From Clostridiaceae bacterium (GTDB lineage Bacteria; Bacillota; Clostridia; Oscillospirales; Acutalibacteraceae), in the NCBI GenBank assembly GCA_016297555.1, contig JAEDGK010000068.1, positions 1-11,126 of the forward strand: a stretch of 11,126 bases of DNA, read 5' to 3'. Shown piece by piece: positions 6,193-11,126 of this stretch. How positions within the stretch are numbered: the stretch's first letter is position 1; each line of letters opens with the position of its first letter. The notes under the pieces are model-generated. The model searched no databases, was not told where the DNA came from, and saw only the letters and a program-made list of their open reading frames with translations. Made by a program: the position numbers and the translations under genes.

Positions 6193-7902
6193 ATGATTAG
6201 TTCGGATAATTTATGTATGAGCTGTATGCGTGAAATCGGCGAAATGAAGCAGTGCCCCTACTGCGGCTATCACGCAGACTCCGCTCAAATTCCGCCCTAT
6301 CTGCCCGTCAGAACGGTTATATCAAACCGCTATCTCGTGGGCAAGATGCTCGAATATAACGGCGAGGGCGCAACATATATCGGCTGGGATCTCTCGGGCA
6401 AAAGAGCAGTTAAAATCAGGGAGTTTATCCCCGATTCTTTTACGACGAGAACCTCGTCTAACCTTACACTCCAGATAATGCGCGGCAGCGAGAGCGTTTT
6501 TTCAGAGCTTCGCCAGAGCTTTGAAGAGCTGTGGACAAAGCTTGCAAGGCTCAAGGGACTTTCGGCTCTGATAAGCGTTACCGATGTTGTTCAGGACTAC
6601 GGAACCTCATATGCGATATATGAGCATTTTGAAGGAATAACCCTGCGTGAATTTTTGCTTAAAAGCAAAACGGGCTATATTCCGTGGGAGAAAGCCCGTC
6701 AGCTTCTTATGCCCATTCTCTCAACGCTCGGCACTCTTCACTCCTCGGGCATAATCCACAGAGGAATTTCGCCCTCAACTCTCATAATCGGCTCCGACGG
6801 AAAGGTTAAGATAACAGGCTTTTGCATCGGCGCGGCAAGGAGCGCAAGGAGCGACCTTAACAGCCAGCTTTTTGACGGCTACGCCGCCATAGAGCAATAC
6901 GGCTTTGACGGAAGCCAGGGCACTTGGACAGATATTTACGCTTTCGGTGCGGTGCTTTACCGCACGCTTATCGGCAGCGACCCGATTTCCGCAAAAGAAA
7001 GAATGACTAATGACAGGCTGATGGTTCCCGGCAAATTTGCCGAGGCTCTGCCCGCCTATGTTATAAACGGCTTGATAAATGCGCTTCAAATTCTGCCCGA
7101 GGACAGAACGAGAACGGTTGAGCAGCTCCGCGCGGAGCTTTCCGCCTCCCCCGTTGCAACAGCGGTCAGCGGTCAGTATCAGCGCCCCGCCCACCCTGCG
7201 CCCGCCTCAGGCGGCGAAAACCGCAAGCCCTCGGCTCAGCAACCCGCTCCGGGCAAAAAGAAGCCCAAAAGCAACGCCAATGTTATCATAACAACCGCAG
7301 TTGTGAGCCTTGCGATAGGTCTTGTTGTGTTTATTGTGCTCTCGTTCACCGTTCTGCGTGACAGAATTTCTTTCGGAAACGGCGGAGCAGACGGCACGGC
7401 AAACGCCGTCAGCCAAACCGAGGCGGAGCTGATAACCGTTCCGAAATTCATCGAAAGAAGCTATGTTGATATCGGTTCAAATCCCGTATTTATGCAGAAC
7501 TTCAAATTCGAGCCCAAATATGTTTATGACGACACCGTTGCCGAGGGATACATTATCGACCAGAGCGTCAAGCCCGATGAAAAGGTTCCCAAAGGAACAA
7601 CGATAATTCTCTATGTCAGCAACGGCAAGGAGAAAATAGTTTTACCCAATGTAACGGGCGCTAATTATGATGAAGCCGCCGCTCGGCTCACGGGGCTTGG
7701 CTTTGTGTGCGAAAAGCGAATTGTTTCAGAGGGAGCTTATGCCGAAAACGAGGTTATTTCAATGGCTCCCATTGCAGAGAAGGCTTATGACAGAGGCACA
7801 ACGGTTTATCTGCAGGTTTTCGTTCCCGTCACGGAGGAAATGACCGATGAAAACGGCAATCCCGTTATTCCCTCGCAGGAAGCTCCGGAAGACGATATGT
7901 AA
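6193..7902 (+). CDS. Zinc-ribbon PASTA pseudokinase (membrane protein)
   Basis: A 569-residue single-pass membrane protein built like a bacterial Ser/Thr kinase. A zinc ribbon has C8-x2-C11 and C21-x2-C24. The kinase fold spans about 47-315, a Pro/Lys-rich linker runs to 362, a membrane helix covers about 363-386, and two PASTA repeats lie at about 413-477 and 481-546. PASTA domains typically bind peptidoglycan fragments outside the cell. The active site is broken: the loop GxGxxG reads E54-x-N56-xx-G59, HRD is HRG (G191), the HRDxxxxN Asn is T196, and DFG is GFC (209-211). The Lys of the VAIK motif (K74) and WTDIYAFG are kept. It is therefore most likely a pseudokinase acting as scaffold or sensor. 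The ATG has AAAGG about 12 bases upstream, and the zinc ribbon near the N-terminus supports it. The tail contains TDENGNPVIP. It is transcribed divergently from the glycogen operon. Confidence 0.92.
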   Translation: MISSDNLCMSCMREIGEMKQCPYCGYHADSAQIPPYLPVRTVISNRYLVGKMLEYNGEGATYIGWDLSGKRAVKIREFIPDSFTTRTSSNLTLQIMRGSESVFSELRQSFEELWTKLARLKGLSALISVTDVVQDYGTSYAIYEHFEGITLREFLLKSKTGYIPWEKARQLLMPILSTLGTLHSSGIIHRGISPSTLIIGSDGKVKITGFCIGAARSARSDLNSQLFDGYAAIEQYGFDGSQGTWTDIYAFGAVLYRTLIGSDPISAKERMTNDRLMVPGKFAEALPAYVINGLINALQILPEDRTRTVEQLRAELSASPVATAVSGQYQRPAHPAPASGGENRKPSAQQPAPGKKKPKSNANVIITTAVVSLAIGLVVFIVLSFTVLRDRISFGNGGADGTANAVSQTEAELITVPKFIERSYVDIGSNPVFMQNFKFEPKYVYDDTVAEGYIIDQSVKPDEKVPKGTTIILYVSNGKEKIVLPNVTGANYDEAAARLTGLGFVCEKRIVSEGAYAENEVISMAPIAEKAYDRGTTVYLQVFVPVTEEMTDENGNPVIPSQEAPEDDM

Positions 7903-7912
7903 ATTTTATTTT

Positions 7913-7946
7913 CGGGCGATCCGCAAAGATCGCCTGATTTTATTTT
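7913..7946 (+). terminator. Intrinsic terminator after the pseudokinase gene
   Basis: CGGGCGATC (7913-7921) pairs with GATCGCCTG (7928-7936), giving nine pairs including one G-U, around the loop CGCAAA. A T-rich tract (ATTTTATTTT, 7937-7946) follows. It starts 11 bp after the stop codon. It ends only a few bases before the next gene's ATG, so that gene depends on read-through or on its own unrecognised promoter. Confidence 0.75.
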
Positions 7947-7950
7947 GACT

Positions 7951-9048
7951 ATGAAAAATACTTTCCCGTCTTATTATAAAAACTTCAAATGTATTGCCGA
8001 CAAATGCCCCGACACCTGCTGTGCCGGCTGGGAAATCGTTGCCGACTCAGAGAGCCTTGCCCGATACGAAAAGCTGACGGGCGATTTTGCCGATAAAATC
8101 CGCTCATGCCTTTCGGTCGATGAGGACGGCGACACGGTTTTCACCCCCGTTGGCAACCGCTGCCCTTTTCTGCTTGAAAGCGGGCTTTGCGAAATGTACA
8201 TAAAACTCGGCGGCAATTCTCTCTGCCGCACCTGCCGCGTTTATCCCCGCTTTACAACCTATTTCGGGTCAAGATGCGAAAGCGGGCTGTCTTTTTCGTG
8301 CCCCGAGGCGGCAAGGCTGATGACCGAAAGCTCCGAGCCGCCTGCTTTTGAAACGGAGGAAATACCCGCCGCTCCCGTGCCGACCGATATTGACCCGGAA
8401 ATGTATTTTACTCTGCTTGAAGTGCGAAAAAGCGCGATTGCTATCATTCGCAACAGGCAGTTTCCTTTTGAAAAAAGGCTGTGCGCCTTTCTGCGGCTCT
8501 CCGGGGCGGTTTCAACGGCTCTGCGCCATTCAGATTGCGCCGCCGCGCGGCAAATCGCAAGCACTGATTTTTTTGCCGTGCAAACTTCGCCTCACTCGGT
8601 TTCTCGGGCAAAAAGGGCGCAGGAAAAATATTTTTCGGATTTTATGAAGCTTGAAGCTCTCGACCCCGAATGGACTTCCGCTCTCGGCAAAGCCGCCGAG
8701 TTGCCGGCGGACGCCGTTGCTTCTTTTTTAGAAAAATCACAAGAATTTGAATGGGAATACGAGCGTTTGACGGTCTATTTCATTTTCAGATATTTTATGA
8801 CGGCTCTTTTCGGCGGCAATGTGCTTGACAAAGCAAAATTTGCGGCGGTTTCTTTCATTATAATCCGCCAAATTCAGGCAAGCCTGCCCGCAGAAAGCAG
8901 GCTCGATAAATACGCAAGAATACGCGTTATGCAAAAGTATTCAAAGGAAATCGAGCACTCGGAGCAAAATATGAAGTCGCTCGAAAAAACGATACATACA
9001 AGCAAGTTTTACAGCGTTGAAAATATAATAAATATTTTGGAGAATTAA
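7951..9048 (+). CDS. FliB-like lysine-N-methylase family protein (cysteine-rich)
   Basis: A 365-residue cytoplasmic protein from ATG at 7951. The N-terminus (FPSYYKNFKCIADKC, then PDTCCAGWEI) and the cluster RCPFLLESGLCEMY, LCRTCRVYPRF and SGLSFSCPEAARL match the family named after FliB, which methylates flagellin lysines in Salmonella. The many conserved cysteines suggest a metal or iron-sulphur site. The C-terminal half (from about residue 145) is helical-looking and diverged, without motifs I can name. No flagellar gene is nearby, so the substrate here is unknown and the gene symbol is withheld. A TTG at 7945 would add two residues, but the family N-terminus begins at the ATG. No clear ribosome binding site is visible, and a terminator lies just upstream. 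The gene ends 2 bp before the GH92 gene, so the two are probably co-transcribed. Confidence 0.85.
   Translation: MKNTFPSYYKNFKCIADKCPDTCCAGWEIVADSESLARYEKLTGDFADKIRSCLSVDEDGDTVFTPVGNRCPFLLESGLCEMYIKLGGNSLCRTCRVYPRFTTYFGSRCESGLSFSCPEAARLMTESSEPPAFETEEIPAAPVPTDIDPEMYFTLLEVRKSAIAIIRNRQFPFEKRLCAFLRLSGAVSTALRHSDCAAARQIASTDFFAVQTSPHSVSRAKRAQEKYFSDFMKLEALDPEWTSALGKAAELPADAVASFLEKSQEFEWEYERLTVYFIFRYFMTALFGGNVLDKAKFAAVSFIIIRQIQASLPAESRLDKYARIRVMQKYSKEIEHSEQNMKSLEKTIHTSKFYSVENIINILEN
9037..9043 (+). promoter_or_regulatory. Ribosome binding site of the GH92 gene
   Basis: TTGGAGA lies within the last codons of the FliB-like gene, about 8 bases before the ATG at 9051. It sets the start of the mannosidase and fits coupled translation. 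Confidence 0.65.
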
Positions 9049-9050
9049 TT

Positions 9051-11090
9051 ATGAAGTATTGCAGCTTGGTCAACACAAAGCAGGGCAGCAAATCCACACA
9101 CCGCTTTTCAAACGGAAACACTCTGCCCCTCGTTCAGCTTCCTTTCGGCATGGCTTCCTTCGCCCCTCAGACCGAATCGGACAAAAGATGGTATTATCAC
9201 CCCGACAGCCGCAGCCTTGAGGGCATAAGGCTTACGCACCAGCCATCCCCCTGGATAGCGGATTACGGCGCATTCGTGTTTATGCCGCAAAACAAGCAGC
9301 TCGGCGCTTCGGGAAACAACCGCTGGTCGGGCTACCGCCCCGAGGACGCGGTTCTGACCCCGTATTATCTCAAAACAAGATTTTTGCGTTCAAAAGCCGA
9401 TTTTGAGCTTGCGCCCACGGAGCGCGGAGCGTGCGTTAAAATCACCTTTGATGAAGACGGAGACAACTACCTTTCCGTTCTGCCCGTTTGGGGACGGTAT
9501 TCGTTCCGCCTTGACGGAAACACGCTTTTTGCCTCAACAAATATGCACAACATGGGCAGCGAAGCGGCAAAGTTCAAAGCATACCTCGTTATTCGTTTCC
9601 CCGAAAACAGCGTTGACCTCGGCGGCACTCTCGTCAACCGCGGAAAAAGCTTCAAAAAATCCGAAAAAATACAGGGAAACGACAGAGGAATACATATAAA
9701 GCTCAAAAATAAATCAACCGAATTCAGGCTTGCAATCTCATATATCAGCTTTGAACAGGCTCTTGCAAATCTCGATTCGGAGCTTTCCGGAAAAAGCTTT
9801 GACGATATCGCCCTCAAAGCGGAAACGCTTTGGGAAAGCTACCTTTCAAAAGTCGAAATAGAAACCGATGATGAAAAGCTGATGAAAACCTTTTATTCCT
9901 GTATGTACAGAGCATTTCTTTATCCTCATAAATGCTATGAATACGACGCTTCGGGCAAGCCCGTTCACTACTGCCCGCATGACGGCGGCGTTCACGGCGG
10001 CGTCAGATACACCGACAACGGTTTTTGGGATACATACAGAACGGTCTATCCGTTTTTCTCACTCGTTGCAAAGGACGAGCTTCGTGAAATGCTTGAAGCT
10101 TTCATTAATGAATACACCGAATCGGGCTGGCTTCCGCGCTGGCTCTCAATCGGCGAATGCGGCTGTATGCCGAGCACGCTGATTGACGCGGTAATCTGCG
10201 ACGGGGCGGTTAAAGGCTTTATAGAAAAGGATTTGCTTGAAACCGCTCTTGAGGGAATGATTCATCATTCCGTAAAGAATTCCGGCAAACGGAATTTCGG
10301 CAGAAACGGAGCGGAAAGCTACTGCAAGCTCGGCTATGTTCCCTACGAAGAAGAAAAAGAGAGCGTTAATCTGACGCTTGACGCCGCATACGGCGATTGG
10401 TGCATTGCGGAGATTGCAAAAATTCTCGGCAAAACCGATATCGAGGCGCAATATCGAAAAAGGGCTTTGAATTACAAAAATCTTTTTGACCCCGAAACGG
10501 GCTTTATGCGTGCAAAGAATAAAAAAGGCGGCTTCCGCCCCGACTTTTCACCCTTTGGCTGGGGCAGAGATTACACCGAGGGCAGCGCATGGCAGAATTC
10601 CTTTGCCGTTCCCCACGATATTGAGGGACTTGCGGAGCTTTACGGCGGCAAAGAAAAGCTTATTGAAAAAATTGACGAGCTTTTCTCAACTCCGCCCTAT
10701 TATGAAATCAAGGGCTACGACAGCGAAATTCACGAGATGACCGAGATGGCGGCTGCGGATTTCGGTCAATGTGCCGTTTCAAATCAGCCGAGCTTCCATA
10801 TTCCTTATATTTATTCCGCGCTCGGCGAAACCGAAAAAACCGCCTATTGGGTAAAACGCATTTGCAATGAAGCCTTTTCTTATGAGAATGACGGATTCCC
10901 CGGCGATGAGGACAACGGCACAACCGCGATATGGTATATCTTCGGCGTTCTCGGCTTTTATCCTTTCTGCCCCGGCAAAAAAGAATTTGTAAAGGGCATA
11001 AAGCAGGTCAATAAAGCGTTCATCTGCGGAAAAGAGATTGACCCCGATAAATTCAGCGGAAACACCGTTCCTTATGATTCTTTGATTTGA
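9051..11090 (+). CDS. GH92 alpha-mannosidase, probably alpha-1,2-specific, cytoplasmic
   Basis: A 679-residue glycoside hydrolase family 92 enzyme, a calcium-dependent inverting exo-alpha-mannosidase family. An N-terminal beta domain (about 5-255) includes LPFGMASFAPQT and RLTHQPSPW. The (alpha/alpha)6 domain shows DNGFWDTYRTVYPF at 322-335, SGWLPRW at 358-364, YTEGSAWQNSFAVPHD at 508-523, EIHEMTEMAAADFG, and GDEDNGTTAIWYIFGVLGFYP at 618-638. Using residue numbers I recall for Bacteroides Bt3990, general acid E533, specificity pair H584-E585 and base region D642/D644 map to E510, H561-E562, D619 and D621 with one constant offset of 23. That points to an intact, alpha-1,2-type active site. There is no signal peptide, unlike many Bacteroides members, so it likely acts on imported manno-oligosaccharides. 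It starts 2 bp after the FliB-like gene. Length is slightly short but complete. Confidence 0.93.
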   Translation: MKYCSLVNTKQGSKSTHRFSNGNTLPLVQLPFGMASFAPQTESDKRWYYHPDSRSLEGIRLTHQPSPWIADYGAFVFMPQNKQLGASGNNRWSGYRPEDAVLTPYYLKTRFLRSKADFELAPTERGACVKITFDEDGDNYLSVLPVWGRYSFRLDGNTLFASTNMHNMGSEAAKFKAYLVIRFPENSVDLGGTLVNRGKSFKKSEKIQGNDRGIHIKLKNKSTEFRLAISYISFEQALANLDSELSGKSFDDIALKAETLWESYLSKVEIETDDEKLMKTFYSCMYRAFLYPHKCYEYDASGKPVHYCPHDGGVHGGVRYTDNGFWDTYRTVYPFFSLVAKDELREMLEAFINEYTESGWLPRWLSIGECGCMPSTLIDAVICDGAVKGFIEKDLLETALEGMIHHSVKNSGKRNFGRNGAESYCKLGYVPYEEEKESVNLTLDAAYGDWCIAEIAKILGKTDIEAQYRKRALNYKNLFDPETGFMRAKNKKGGFRPDFSPFGWGRDYTEGSAWQNSFAVPHDIEGLAELYGGKEKLIEKIDELFSTPPYYEIKGYDSEIHEMTEMAAADFGQCAVSNQPSFHIPYIYSALGETEKTAYWVKRICNEAFSYENDGFPGDEDNGTTAIWYIFGVLGFYPFCPGKKEFVKGIKQVNKAFICGKEIDPDKFSGNTVPYDSLI

Positions 11091-11126
11091 CAAAACCGAT
11101 TTTTTGTGATAGACTTGCCTTAAATT

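Noticed and set aside
6182..6196. Tiny upstream reading frame ATG-GTC-ATA-GAA-TGA whose stop overlaps the pseudokinase start
   Set aside because: The AAAGG motif is only one or two bases from this ATG, too close for initiation, and four codons carry no coding signal.
7945..7950. TTG start two codons upstream of the FliB-like ATG
   Set aside because: It lies inside the terminator T-tract, has no ribosome binding site, and family proteins begin at the position of the ATG.
11090..11107. ACAAAA/TTTTGT inverted repeat just after the GH92 stop, considered as a terminator
   Set aside because: The stem is six pairs, almost all A-T, with no GC core and no separate T-tract; the window ends before the context can be judged.

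Overview
The window looks like a chromosomal segment of an anaerobic Bacillota (Clostridia) bacterium, plausibly an uncultured gut or rumen member of the Oscillospiraceae/Ruminococcaceae. The basis is the paired GlgC/GlgD ADP-glucose pyrophosphorylase subunits, a zinc-ribbon plus PASTA kinase-like protein of a type common in that group, GGAGG-type ribosome binding sites and sigma-A-like promoters. Genus-level placement is inference. No tRNA, rRNA, CRISPR, insertion sequence or phage gene is visible, and coding density is very high.

Left two-thirds, minus strand (read from about 5990 down to 1): a glycogen biosynthesis operon in the order glgB, glgC, glgD, a membrane-anchored CAP-like protein, then glgA, which runs off the left edge. 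glgB is preceded by a near-consensus promoter (TTGAAA, 17 bp, TATAAT). Gaps are 3 bp (glgB-glgC), a 1-bp stop/start overlap (glgC-glgD), 17 bp and 24 bp, so one polycistronic mRNA is likely. GlgC with GlgD makes ADP-glucose, GlgA polymerises it into alpha-1,4-glucan, and GlgB adds alpha-1,6 branches. The unexpected member is the CAP-like protein, whose bulk should lie outside the cell.

A 265-bp AT-rich divergent region (5928-6192) separates the operon from a plus-strand set of three genes. The first encodes a protein with an N-terminal zinc ribbon, a kinase fold, one membrane helix and two PASTA repeats. Its kinase domain has lost the catalytic Asp, both metal-binding residues and two of the three loop glycines, so it should be a pseudokinase. 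A hairpin terminator follows. Next come a cysteine-rich FliB-like (lysine-N-methylase family) protein and, 2 bp after its stop, a GH92 alpha-mannosidase without a signal peptide whose catalytic spacing matches alpha-1,2-specific members.

The most interesting point is the pairing of a dead PASTA kinase, transcribed divergently from the glycogen operon, with a degenerate CAP-domain membrane protein inside that operon. Both carry the same DENGNPV peptide in a predicted extracytoplasmic segment. An envelope-sensing link to glycogen storage is an inference only.
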